From CAYTGM01 sp964437365 (GTDB taxonomy: Bacteria; Sumerlaeota; Sumerlaeia; SLMS01): DNA of 64,000 nucleotides. Below the pieces are notes generated by a model. The model worked only from the letters and a program-made list of their open reading frames with translations, ran no database searches and was not told the origin of the DNA. The DNA lies in NCBI GenBank assembly GCA_964437365.1, contig CAYTGM010000027.1:1-64000 (forward strand). Direction: 5' to 3'. Both the position numbers and the translations under genes were made by a program. Of the stretch, positions 1-8,633 are shown piece after piece (position 1 is the first letter of the stretch; every line of letters starts with the position of its first letter).

Positions 1-694
1 GCTTATAATGGAATCGAGTATCACTTGTGAGAAATGATGAGTAGTCAGCGAACACTAGAGGTTGAAAGCCTTTTTCTTGTTCCTGAAGCTCTTGGATCTT
101 TTGAAAGTGTTTCGAGATAAGTTCTTCGAGTGGGGTCTGCGATGAGTACTGGTGTCTAAGTAACCTTGGATGGTCACATGGAAAGCCTGTTTCGAGATCG
201 CGAGAGGTGATCAAAAACTTTCCGTTCTTGAATTCAGACCTTAATTCAATGGTGCAGTATTCTATCGGACCCGGGATTGTCTTGGTATCCTGTAGTTCCT
301 TATAGGTTCCCAACATCTCTAATTGGCTGAACAATAAGCAAGAGGTCTTTTCACTGGAAAAGAATAAACGTAAATACGTAACGATTCGTGAATCCCATTC
401 CTTGCTCTTGAGATTTGACAGATCTGCAATATGTTCAAAATCAAGATCGCCGGCCGTTTTGGTATACTCTGTGAATAAGGCAGAATCAAAGTAATCCCTC
501 TTGTATTCTGTGATCAAACCAAGATAGCTCGGGAATAGAGCACCTTTATCGATATTGGTGTTAATTGTGATCGCCAACTCTTCCGCAGCTATTGTTTCTC
601 TTGCAAAATGGCCGTACTTGGGAAGGTATAGATAGAGGAGCGTTATCCCGGCAAGGGCCAACAGCGATATTGTCAGGTGGGTCAGCTCCATCAT
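1..694 (-). CDS. Membrane-anchored protein of unknown function (3' end beyond window)
   Basis: The minus strand is open from a double ATG (694 and 691) to the left edge, so about 231 residues are visible and the C-terminus is missing. The N-terminus is a single hydrophobic segment (residues about 5-24, TISLLALAGITLLYLYL) followed by a hydrophilic domain. I recognise no family. The stretch near LEELISKHFQKIQELQ with a later QP and F aligns with the same region of the neighbour at 962-1807 (LEQLLESHCTHLNIAL, then QP and F), so the two look like diverged paralogues in tandem. It is the last visible gene of a leftward cluster that begins with a sensor kinase. Confidence that it is coding is fairly high; function is unknown. 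Confidence 0.7.
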   Translation of the reverse strand, partial: MMELTHLTISLLALAGITLLYLYLPKYGHFARETIAAEELAITINTNIDKGALFPSYLGLITEYKRDYFDSALFTEYTKTAGDLDFEHIADLSNLKSKEWDSRIVTYLRLFFSSEKTSCLLFSQLEMLGTYKELQDTKTIPGPIEYCTIELRSEFKNGKFLITSRDLETGFPCDHPRLLRHQYSSQTPLEELISKHFQKIQELQEQEKGFQPLVFADYSSFLTSDTRFHYK

Positions 695-728
695 GTGCCT
701 AGACAAACACTTTTCTTAGTCGATGGTC

Positions 729-953
729 TCAATGACATTTCCCTTTCGACTTATCTTTCATCGACGTTTGAAGCTGTCTGATTTCAATCATATGTCTTGC
801 TTCTTCCAGAATGATTTTTCGCGCTTCCTGAGTGAGCCCTTCCATCTTGTCGAGAAACCTTAAGTTTGATCCGAAAGTAGTTGAGAACGATATTCGACCA
901 AAAACTTTTTCTCTTCTCAAACGAGGGAGGATACCAGATTCCCACCCGTTCAC
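729..953 (-). pseudogene. Possible remnant of a paralogous gene tail
   Basis: A 74-codon frame lies between two paralogue-like genes. Its last 40 residues (KIILEEARHMIEIRQ) resemble the C-terminus of the 281-residue neighbour (LLREVVLEETRSIFERRQ), while its first 30 residues look like translated noise. The simplest reading is the 3' end of a third, decayed family member. It could also be a small independent gene, but I see no convincing ribosome binding site. Confidence 0.35.
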
Positions 954-961
954 GTGCTATT

Positions 962-1807
962 CTAATCGGATCTCCGAGCCTGCCTTCTCTCAAAGATACT
1001 TCTTGTTTCTTCGAGAACCACTTCTCTCAACAATTTATTGCCTCCTCTTGTCCTTTCAAGGAGTGCAGACAGATCATTGAGTCTGACCTCCAGATTGTCC
1101 ATTCGATATTCATATAAGAGTTTGTCGAATTTGCTTAGAGTCTTATCAAACTCATCAACAGTAGCTATTTGTTTTGGCTGGACTTCTTCTGCACTCTTGA
1201 GGGCAATGTTTAAATGAGTGCAGTGAGATTCCAGCAGTTGCTCCAGGTGTATACACCAAGTGTGTTTGTTATTCACGACTTCGGGAGGGTAACTCTGATA
1301 GTCAGTCTCCTCTGTGTTTGATGACCGGATAAAGGTATCGTTGTTCAATTCTGATATAAAAACAATAAATTTGAGTTTGTCGTCAGCTCTGAAGAGTCCA
1401 ATGAGTTGAAGCAAACGCATGGGCCCTCTCGCTCTATATCGGGCACATGTTAGAGATATTGTCCCGTCATGGTTGACGAAAACCCTCATCGCGGAAACAA
1501 GATTGGGCTGTAAAGTTTCTACGCGGAGATCTCTATAATCTCCTAGGTATGTATATTCCTTTTTCGTTGCCCAAGAGTTTATTTGGTCGAAGAAGTCTTT
1601 ATCGATGGCCTCAACATCCTCTGGACCGACCTTGATAAGTTTTCTTGGGGTACTAAGTTGTTTGTCTAGATTTTCGTTATATTTTTCTGCAATGATTTTA
1701 CCATCTTTCGCATTCCGCCATTTTATGAGGAAGTAGATAACTACCCCCGTGATCAATAGCACAGTTCCACTGCATAGTATCGACAGAAAGATTGAAAGGT
1801 TGTCCAT
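962..1807 (-). CDS. Membrane-anchored protein of unknown function
   Basis: Encodes 281 residues. An N-terminal membrane span (about residues 5-28, ILCSGTVLLITGVVIYFLI) is followed by a charged soluble region, presumably cytoplasmic by the positive-inside rule (KWRNAKDGK directly after the span). The C-terminal third is helical and rich in Arg, Glu and Leu, so a short coiled coil is possible. No known domain is recognised. It starts 22 bp after the stop of the upstream 315-residue membrane protein, so the two are probably one transcript, and it resembles the truncated gene at the left edge. Any link to the sensor kinase upstream rests on gene order only. Confidence 0.7.
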   Translation of the reverse strand: MDNLSIFLSILCSGTVLLITGVVIYFLIKWRNAKDGKIIAEKYNENLDKQLSTPRKLIKVGPEDVEAIDKDFFDQINSWATKKEYTYLGDYRDLRVETLQPNLVSAMRVFVNHDGTISLTCARYRARGPMRLLQLIGLFRADDKLKFIVFISELNNDTFIRSSNTEETDYQSYPPEVVNNKHTWCIHLEQLLESHCTHLNIALKSAEEVQPKQIATVDEFDKTLSKFDKLLYEYRMDNLEVRLNDLSALLERTRGGNKLLREVVLEETRSIFERRQARRSD

Positions 1808-1829
1808 ATTATTAAATTCCCTATATCTA

Positions 1830-2777
1830 TCACCTCGCCTTGCTGCCGTACCTCTGATACTGGCTTGAGTTCGATGAACTTCGGGGAAGGTCTATATCCT
1901 CGAAGACAGCGGCCAGTTTCTTGACTTGAGAGGCAGGCACCATGAACCCGTCCAGAAGTGTTTCTGACAGACCTTTGAGTGAGCCTCGATCCACATGAGG
2001 GCTTGAGAAATCTCGGGACAGGTAGATCGCCTTTACAGTGACAAAGACCGGGGAACCTTCGCTTTTTGAAATATAATGAAATTGTACCTGTATGTGTGGC
2101 GACCAGGGATAGGCACGTCGTTTTCTTGGAATGAAGAGCAATGTTTCCCAATCATACTGGACAAGGGCTTCGATCAGCTTTTCTGCCTGATTGTTTGCGT
2201 AGTAATACTTTTTCCGCCGGGCCCATCGATTCTCCTTCTCAAAGAAGATGCGACTTGAGAGAATGGTGGCGAGCATTCCTGCGATAACTGAAAAAAAGAT
2301 AAATTCGGATACCATGATAGACATCCCGAAAGTTCCGTCTGTCTGACTTTCAGAAAGCTGCCTGGCTCTAAATCTCAAGTAGCCCACGAAGTTCAATTCC
2401 AGATCGTAGGTTCGCTCGATCATGGTTTTGTGCATGGGCTTCCAGGAATTCGTTTCAATATGGTAGTTGATATACCAGAACCCCCCGTAATAGACCACTC
2501 CGATTAACGCACCTAGAAGAAAGCCTGCCAAAAGATTTCGACAGCGACCAAAGTTGATTGTTATATACAAGGCAAAGTAAATCAGAACGAAAAACAGGGC
2601 GGGAAGCAGGAAAGGCAGGTAGGAGATACTTGAACCAAGATGCAGGAGGTAAGCCGCTACAAGAGAAATAAAAATCCCGAGCAGCAGCATCAGAAACGTG
2701 TGAATGATACTGATCGACCCACTCTCATCATAGAAGAAGAGTACTTTCTCTCCGCGGAACACCTGGGTGAGTTTCAA
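1830..2777 (-). CDS. Multi-span integral membrane protein of unknown function
   Basis: Encodes 315 residues. Hydrophobic segments near residues 24-45, 50-75 and 83-105 make an N-terminal membrane bundle. A loop of about 60 residues follows, then another span (FFSVIAGMLATIL) and a soluble C-terminal domain of about 110 residues containing HIQVQFHYISKSEG. I do not recognise a family. The gene begins 29 bp after the stop of the histidine kinase at 2807-4273 and ends 22 bp before the next gene, so a kinase-led operon is likely. It could be a partner or target of the kinase; that is inference. Confidence 0.72.
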   Translation of the reverse strand: MKLTQVFRGEKVLFFYDESGSISIIHTFLMLLLGIFISLVAAYLLHLGSSISYLPFLLPALFFVLIYFALYITINFGRCRNLLAGFLLGALIGVVYYGGFWYINYHIETNSWKPMHKTMIERTYDLELNFVGYLRFRARQLSESQTDGTFGMSIMVSEFIFFSVIAGMLATILSSRIFFEKENRWARRKKYYYANNQAEKLIEALVQYDWETLLFIPRKRRAYPWSPHIQVQFHYISKSEGSPVFVTVKAIYLSRDFSSPHVDRGSLKGLSETLLDGFMVPASQVKKLAAVFEDIDLPRSSSNSSQYQRYGSKAR

Positions 2778-2806
2778 GCCGTACTCAATCTCAAGGTCTG
2801 CTTTGT

Positions 2807-4273
2807 TCAGTTGGGGCGTGTCGGAGTTAATGGTTCTGAGATCTCCTTATAGACAGTTTCATTACTGGTGTTCTCGGGAAGGACAATGTCAAAGCAGGCG
2901 CCTCCCAGACTTTCGGATTTTCTATAACTAATTTCACCCTGATGCCTCTCGATGAAGCGACGACAAAGAGAGAGTCCGAGGCCGGTTCCTGTCTGACCTT
3001 TCGTTGTATGGAAAGGCTCGAAAAGAGTTTCCTGGACTTCGGGTGGAACCCCGTCTCCGGAATCTTCAATCTCGAGATGAAATGAGCCTTCCACCACGCG
3101 CGTACTGACTCTGATCCTTCTATCCTCAGGCTGAGTGGATTCAAGCAGGGCTTCTATCGCATTTCTTACAAGGTTAATTACTACTTGCTGAATCTGAACC
3201 GAGTCAACTTGAACGGTGAACCTCTCCTTGTCCAGTTCTTTGAGAAGAGTTACCTTGGAGTCCTTCAGATCAGGGCCAAGAAGGGTCAGGGCCTCTTCGA
3301 CAACATCAGACAGGCATGCCGGTGATTTTTCGGGACTCTCATTTCGAGCAAAGCTCAGAAGGTTCCTCACAACACGGTTGCATCGTTCGGCACTGCTGAT
3401 GATCAACCGGGCTTCGTGTCCTTCATCCTCATTCTCGGCATCTTCCTCCATCGTTTGAGCGATCATTTGAATGGCAGCAAGAGGGCTTCGTATCTCATGA
3501 GCGATACCGGCCATCAGCTGGCCGACCAAAGCCATTTTCTCATTCTGAATGAGAGCCTCCTGGGTTTGCTTCAAATCCTCCAGAGCCTTTTCAAGTGCCT
3601 GGGTCCGCTCTTGGACACGGGTTTCGAGCAGGCGATTACTCTCTTCAATCATCGCTTCGTAGCGTCTGCCGGTCAGACGAACCACGGCAGTGCCTGTAAT
3701 CACCAGCAGCACTCCCATGGGAACAAGGATGAGCATGATTGTCTGTTTGATCTCGGAGGTGGTACGGGAAAGGACCTCCAGGTTAGTATGAACCACGACA
3801 TTCCAGGGAACTCCTTCAATAGGAATGCGCTGGACCAGCTCCTTTGGGTTTCCGTCGACAATGTAGAGTCCGCTTTGTCCCCCTTGTTCCACCCATTGAG
3901 AGAAGGCGATTTCTTCCTTTTCCGTCCTGATGGTCATGCCACCCGCATTCAAGCCGAGGTTCTTACCCTGCGGATGGCACAAGACTTCTCCTGAGTCCGA
4001 GAGAAGGCAAAGATAGCGGGAGCTGTCCGAAGGGCTTGAGACGAGAGAGTTCTGGATCGCCTTGAGAATCATTCCGTGGTCTTCTGACATCTCCAGCTGT
4101 GCTTCCAGCGCCATGGCAAAGCGAATCCCGTATTCTGTATCGTTGGCAATCTGGAGCCGATAATTCGAGGTTTCCACCTTTTCCAGAAGAAGAATGCCAC
4201 CGATTAGACCAATGATAAGGCAAACCATGGAGAGTCCAACGAATGTTGCGACTGTCAGTTTTCTAGAATTCAT
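2807..4273 (-). CDS. Membrane sensor histidine kinase
   Basis: Encodes 488 residues with a classical two-component sensor layout. There is a first membrane span (about 8-30), an extracytoplasmic sensing region (about 31-175) that looks Cache-like, a second span (about 178-200) and a linker coiled coil (205-245). The HisKA dimerisation helix follows, with phospho-acceptor His259 in GIAHEIRSPLAAIQ, then a HATPase_c domain with an N-box (NLVRNAIEAL), G1 (DSGDGVP), F box (FEPFHTTK) and G2 (GTGLGLSL). It should autophosphorylate on His259 and pass phosphate to a response regulator. None is encoded next to it; the only receiver protein in the window is 31 kb away. The gene is divergent from the 4319 gene with only about 45-110 bp between them. 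Confidence 0.93.
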   Translation of the reverse strand: MNSRKLTVATFVGLSMVCLIIGLIGGILLLEKVETSNYRLQIANDTEYGIRFAMALEAQLEMSEDHGMILKAIQNSLVSSPSDSSRYLCLLSDSGEVLCHPQGKNLGLNAGGMTIRTEKEEIAFSQWVEQGGQSGLYIVDGNPKELVQRIPIEGVPWNVVVHTNLEVLSRTTSEIKQTIMLILVPMGVLLVITGTAVVRLTGRRYEAMIEESNRLLETRVQERTQALEKALEDLKQTQEALIQNEKMALVGQLMAGIAHEIRSPLAAIQMIAQTMEEDAENEDEGHEARLIISSAERCNRVVRNLLSFARNESPEKSPACLSDVVEEALTLLGPDLKDSKVTLLKELDKERFTVQVDSVQIQQVVINLVRNAIEALLESTQPEDRRIRVSTRVVEGSFHLEIEDSGDGVPPEVQETLFEPFHTTKGQTGTGLGLSLCRRFIERHQGEISYRKSESLGGACFDIVLPENTSNETVYKEISEPLTPTRPN

Positions 4274-4318
4274 GATTTCATTGCTTCCGCTGTCTCATCA
4301 GTGTCTCGCTAGCTGAAG

Positions 4319-6523
4319 TTGATGTTACTTCCTGCCGAAAGCACTGATACACCTTTCATGAAAGAATTTAATTACCAGCAAATGCGTCTAACGCGAGCAA
4401 TACTTTCCTTCTTGATCCTTGTCCTCGTCCTGCAGTTTGGACCGCAATCGGCCTCTGCTCAAGACGCGAACGAGGACCAGGCGAGTACTCGAACCCTGGC
4501 GCTGCAAAAAGTCCTCGAGGCAGGGGGTCTTTCCCGCGGTCGTCTTCAGCCGGACCCCTTCGCTCTCATCACTTCTGCAACTGCCTCGGATCGCTTACCA
4601 CTGCTCCGCCAGCTCTCTGCAGATCCTCTCTCCATTCCTTACCGAGTTGGAATGTTGAAAGGCCGCTTCAAAGACAGGCAGGATTCTATTCACCGGCTTT
4701 TTCTCTACGCTGCAAGTCCTCTGGGGGTCGGCGTATCAAGAGGATATATTGGCCATCCGTTCCGCTCCATCGATAATATTCTGCTGGATGCAGAAGACCC
4801 ACTCCGCAAAGCATTCGAAGATATGGAAAAGGAGTTCGGGGACTTTGATATCGATGCGGAGCTGGATCGCGCTGCAGATTTGCAGGGAACGTTTCGCTTT
4901 GAGGTTGCCAGACTTATCGCCGTTATCATGGAGGCGGAAATGTTTCGTCGTCGCGCCTTTAGAGATATACCTCAGGACCTTGACAGCCAGAAAATGTATG
5001 AGCAGATTCTTCTGAGTCGATTCAGAGATTTTCAGGGGCCCGACTTTCGTCTGTATATTCATGATGTGGAATATGAGGCTCTTGTGTCGGGTATGCTGGA
5101 TTTGACACTGGCAATCGAGGACTTCCAGTATTCACTTGAAAATAACTATAATGACCTTCAGGAAATATATGTCAGGTTTACGTTGCCACTGGGGGAGGTG
5201 ATTGTCGATACGCGCTTAGAGGATTCCATACATTCTTCTGATAAGCCGCTTCTTGTCATTGATACTAAAGGCGATGACGACTATTTCCCCAATGATAAGA
5301 GAAACGCGAGGACGGGTATTTCTGTTGTCTATGACTATACGGGGAATGACCGTCACTGGTCTGAGCCTGGAAAGGGAGCTTCGGCGATTTTTGGCTACGG
5401 CATCACCTGGGACAGGGAGGGGAACGATCGCTATGATGGTGATCACCTCTCTCAGGCATCTACTTTCTTTGGAATGGCAATGCATATCGATCTCGAGGGC
5501 GAGGATAATTACCAGGCAATCGCCTATTCACAGGCTTTTGCCCTGGGCGGTGTTTCGCTGCTCTTCGACAAAGGGGGTGGGGATGAATATACGTCTGTCA
5601 TTCGATCTCAGGCAAGCGCCGGGCCGAAAGGGAGTGCTGTTCTCATCGAAAATGGTGGAAACACTACGTATAGTCTTTTGAATTTTCCTTTGATCGATCC
5701 TTCTGCTCAATCAACAGAGCATAATGTTTCAATGGGGCAGGGCGCCGCGACGGGGTTTCGTGGAGACTTGATAGATGGCCGTTCGCTTTCAGGAGGGGTT
5801 GCGCTGCTTTATGATGAGGAGGGTGATGATGTCTATACTGCTCAGGTTTTTTCGCAGGGGTGTGGCTTTCTCGAAGGAACAGGGATTCTCATCGATGACT
5901 CTGGTAAAGACACTTACCAGGGCGTCTGGTATACGCAGGGAAGTGCGGCTCACTCTGCCGTGGGAGTTCTATTGGATCTTGGAGAGGGGGATGATACCCA
6001 TCATGCAGAAATGTATACATCCCTGGGCTGCGGTCATGATTATTCGGTCGGAGTTCTTCTGAATGAGTCGGGAGATGAGAATTACCATGTCAGAAACCTT
6101 GGTCTAGGGGCTGGCAATGACAATGGGATCGGGATTCTGGCTGATCTCAGCGGTAATGATTCCTATGAAATTCATGATAAGGACAGCTATGGGCTTGGGG
6201 CCGCCAGAATTACGAAGTGGGGATCGTCTCGTGAAAGTTACAATGGGATCGGGTTGTTTTTTGATCTGGGAGGAACGGATCAATATGTGACTCAACGATC
6301 AGCAGCGAATAATGATGATTTGTGGAGATGGCCAAGGAAGTATCCAGAGCTTGACCTCTCGAGTGAAATCGGTGTTGGAATAGATGGAACTTATGAAAAT
6401 CCTTTCTACCTGGGGGCGAGGACGGATGCGGAGGACAGTGACGACAAACGAGTGCTTCAGCGCGCAAACCAGCAAAGAAGAGAATATCAGGAGAAGATAT
6501 ATACTTCGACATCGCAGAATTAA
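4319..6523 (+). CDS. Large secreted protein with about ten Asp/Gly-rich repeats
   Basis: Up to 734 residues. The best signal peptide starts at an internal ATG (4382: MRLTRAILSFLILVLVLQF, cleavage near ASAQDA); the 4358 and 4319 ATGs are also possible and none has a strong ribosome site. Residues about 60-310 are a helical domain without a recognised fold. From about residue 310 to 670 there are roughly ten repeats of 33-40 residues. The pattern is a hydrophobic strand ending in D, then a turn G-x-D-x-Y (GDDDY, GNDRY, GEDNY, GGDEY, GDDVY, GKDTY, GNDSY, GTDQY), then Q-G/A-x-A/G. Such spacing suggests a solenoid of beta strands with acidic turns, perhaps metal-binding. No catalytic motif is seen. 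Confidence 0.85.
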   Translation: MMLLPAESTDTPFMKEFNYQQMRLTRAILSFLILVLVLQFGPQSASAQDANEDQASTRTLALQKVLEAGGLSRGRLQPDPFALITSATASDRLPLLRQLSADPLSIPYRVGMLKGRFKDRQDSIHRLFLYAASPLGVGVSRGYIGHPFRSIDNILLDAEDPLRKAFEDMEKEFGDFDIDAELDRAADLQGTFRFEVARLIAVIMEAEMFRRRAFRDIPQDLDSQKMYEQILLSRFRDFQGPDFRLYIHDVEYEALVSGMLDLTLAIEDFQYSLENNYNDLQEIYVRFTLPLGEVIVDTRLEDSIHSSDKPLLVIDTKGDDDYFPNDKRNARTGISVVYDYTGNDRHWSEPGKGASAIFGYGITWDREGNDRYDGDHLSQASTFFGMAMHIDLEGEDNYQAIAYSQAFALGGVSLLFDKGGGDEYTSVIRSQASAGPKGSAVLIENGGNTTYSLLNFPLIDPSAQSTEHNVSMGQGAATGFRGDLIDGRSLSGGVALLYDEEGDDVYTAQVFSQGCGFLEGTGILIDDSGKDTYQGVWYTQGSAAHSAVGVLLDLGEGDDTHHAEMYTSLGCGHDYSVGVLLNESGDENYHVRNLGLGAGNDNGIGILADLSGNDSYEIHDKDSYGLGAARITKWGSSRESYNGIGLFFDLGGTDQYVTQRSAANNDDLWRWPRKYPELDLSSEIGVGIDGTYENPFYLGARTDAEDSDDKRVLQRANQQRREYQEKIYTSTSQN

Positions 6524-6610
6524 TCAATTGGATTTTTCCTCTTCTATTGTCTTTTCGCCTCTGCAGGTCTTGATTGCTTACATCATCAGGGAGCAAAGCT
6601 GCATTAACGA

Positions 6611-7228
6611 ATGAAGAAGACGGACAACATTCAGTCCTATTTTCTTGGAATCCCTTCATGGACGATTCAGGACCAGACTTATCCTGATCTACATAAGGGA
6701 GATGTTCATGATGTATTTCTTGAAATCAGTCCCCATTACATGTGCTTGAAAGAAGATTCTCCGAAGCAACTCAGGCATTTGGGGAATTGCTACTATCAGA
6801 TAGATGCTGAATGCGTTGCAATTTCTCCTGCGGGTTTTCTTATCGATAGTGTCTTCCCAATTGCATGTCAGGCTCCACCGGTGCCGGGTCTGAAAGTGGG
6901 ACGTTCTCTTCGTATCGAGGCCTATCTCGGTCTTGGGCTCCCTGGGACTGAGGAGTTACTTAATATGTTCTCGCTTCGGGATGAGTTTGTTTGCGAAATT
7001 ACCATCAATTCTATTCAAAGGGATTCCAGGCATTGGAAACGATTCCTGAATGAGGAAAACTCGCTCATCGTTCCTGGTAGAAAGCTCGTCAACCCTAACG
7101 CGAGAGTTAAACAGCCGGAGAAAGGTTCTGCAGAAAAGGTTGAATGCACAAATGGCCTCGTTGATGACGATGGTATCGCCCACTATATACTCGGCTGCAA
7201 AGTTCGGAGGCACCACTCTGACGTATAG
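6611..7228 (+). CDS. Hypothetical protein
   Basis: Encodes 205 residues without signal peptide or membrane span. I do not recognise a domain. It has an acidic, mixed composition; a central segment (AISPAGFLIDSVFPIACQAPPVPGL, about residues 70-95) is the most hydrophobic part, and the C-terminal 40 residues are charged and probably flexible. It lies 87 bp downstream of the repeat-rich secreted protein on the same strand and converges with the flavin monooxygenase. No motif points to a function. Confidence 0.6.
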   Translation: MKKTDNIQSYFLGIPSWTIQDQTYPDLHKGDVHDVFLEISPHYMCLKEDSPKQLRHLGNCYYQIDAECVAISPAGFLIDSVFPIACQAPPVPGLKVGRSLRIEAYLGLGLPGTEELLNMFSLRDEFVCEITINSIQRDSRHWKRFLNEENSLIVPGRKLVNPNARVKQPEKGSAEKVECTNGLVDDDGIAHYILGCKVRRHHSDV

Positions 7229-7260
7229 ATCCCTCCACACTCCTCCATGCGAGGGACGCT

Positions 7261-8484
7261 TTATGGAATTACCTCTGAGGTCGCCGCGATACCTTCCAGA
7301 CAGTTCTCCTTTAAAGCCTCAAGAACGATGTCCAGATGGGTACCGGAAAATGGCAACGATGAAGCAAGGTCGCCCCGGTATTTACTGAACCAGTCTGCGT
7401 CATTGCGAACTTTCTTCGACGACTCGTTCATCAGCCACTTCCATTCAATCAGTCGAGCCTTGTTGTATCTCTCTTCAGCGTCCTGGACATTCCCCTTCAA
7501 ACCAGATGAAGATAAGACATCCGATACAAGCCGCGCATCGCTCAACCCATGATTCATACTCTGCATGCCGTAAGGAAAGGTCTGATGAGCCGAATCTCCT
7601 GCAAGGTATACACGTCCTCTTGCAAATGTGTCAGCATGCGCCAGAGCAAAACTCACGTGGCAAGACCAGTGAATGTCGAGCCTCTCAACTTTGAACCACG
7701 GTGCGCGCTCCAGGATAAACGACCGAAGGTCACTTTCCCGTCCCGGTGTATGAACGCCCGGAGGAATCTCGAAACTCCATCTCGCACGATTCTTCTTAAG
7801 TGGCCATATCGCTGCTGAATGACCTTCATCCAGAATAATACGAACTTTATCAGGCTGCTCGTATAAATCTGAAAACTCAAAAGAAACGTAATGCTTCGGT
7901 TTGCCATAGCGAATCATTGGAATTCTGGAAAGTCTGCGAACAAGCGAGTGGGCCCCATCCGCGCCAACAAGAAACTCATAGGAGTCAGTTTTTTCCCGAC
8001 CCGCGATCCGCGATGAGTTCGTTGTTCCATAACCCTGGGCAAGATCACCGTAATGGGTGACACTACAGGAAACTCCACTGGCATTTTCCTCGATCATTGT
8101 AAGCTCGCTGTTCCATTCCACATGGACATCCAAGTCAGCGAGAGCCTGAATCAATGCGTGCTCGACAGCTCCCTGGTGGACTGCGTAAACGTAGCTGGGT
8201 AGGACGTTGGTATCAGCAATTTTGACCCCTCCCAGTCTTCGACCGGAAAGATTGAAGAGCTCGATTTCTCTGACTTTTCTTACCTTCTCATCGAACCGCT
8301 GGAGGACAACAACCTCCTCCAGTAAAAGCATGCTCGAAGGGTGAAGGCCGAGCGCGTAGCTCTCCTCATTGGGTCCATCGGCTCGGTCAATGATTCTGAC
8401 GGGGATATTCTTGCGGGTCAGGTTGAGCGCAGTGAACAGCCCAACGGGTCCTGCGCCTGCTACAAGGACTTTTGCTTTTTTCAT
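7261..8484 (-). CDS. FAD-dependent monooxygenase (UbiH/PHBH superfamily)
   Basis: Encodes 407 residues, normal for single-component aromatic hydroxylases. The Rossmann FAD site GAGPVG is at residues 10-15, followed by an acidic residue after the second strand (IIDRADG). The family DG motif is seen as GADGAHSLVRR near 190, and the second FAD motif as GRVYLAGDSAHQTFPYGMQSMNHG near 295. These enzymes use NAD(P)H and O2 to hydroxylate or epoxidise aromatic or polyketide-like substrates; the substrate cannot be read from sequence. It is flanked by unrelated genes, converges with 6611-7228, and shares a 149-bp divergent promoter region with the Hsp70 gene. Confidence 0.88.
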   Translation of the reverse strand: MKKAKVLVAGAGPVGLFTALNLTRKNIPVRIIDRADGPNEESYALGLHPSSMLLLEEVVVLQRFDEKVRKVREIELFNLSGRRLGGVKIADTNVLPSYVYAVHQGAVEHALIQALADLDVHVEWNSELTMIEENASGVSCSVTHYGDLAQGYGTTNSSRIAGREKTDSYEFLVGADGAHSLVRRLSRIPMIRYGKPKHYVSFEFSDLYEQPDKVRIILDEGHSAAIWPLKKNRARWSFEIPPGVHTPGRESDLRSFILERAPWFKVERLDIHWSCHVSFALAHADTFARGRVYLAGDSAHQTFPYGMQSMNHGLSDARLVSDVLSSSGLKGNVQDAEERYNKARLIEWKWLMNESSKKVRNDADWFSKYRGDLASSLPFSGTHLDIVLEALKENCLEGIAATSEVIP

Positions 8485-8633
8485 GGCTGTCTCCTCTACG
8501 CTTGATATGTATATTACGATACTGGAATATTAGGATTTGTCAAGAAGAGCTGTTGTGGGTATCCCCCTTGCATCCTTCACCGCTCTAGAGCTCCATTGGC
8601 TCGACTCATTTGAACTAAGGGACCTTCTCCTGT

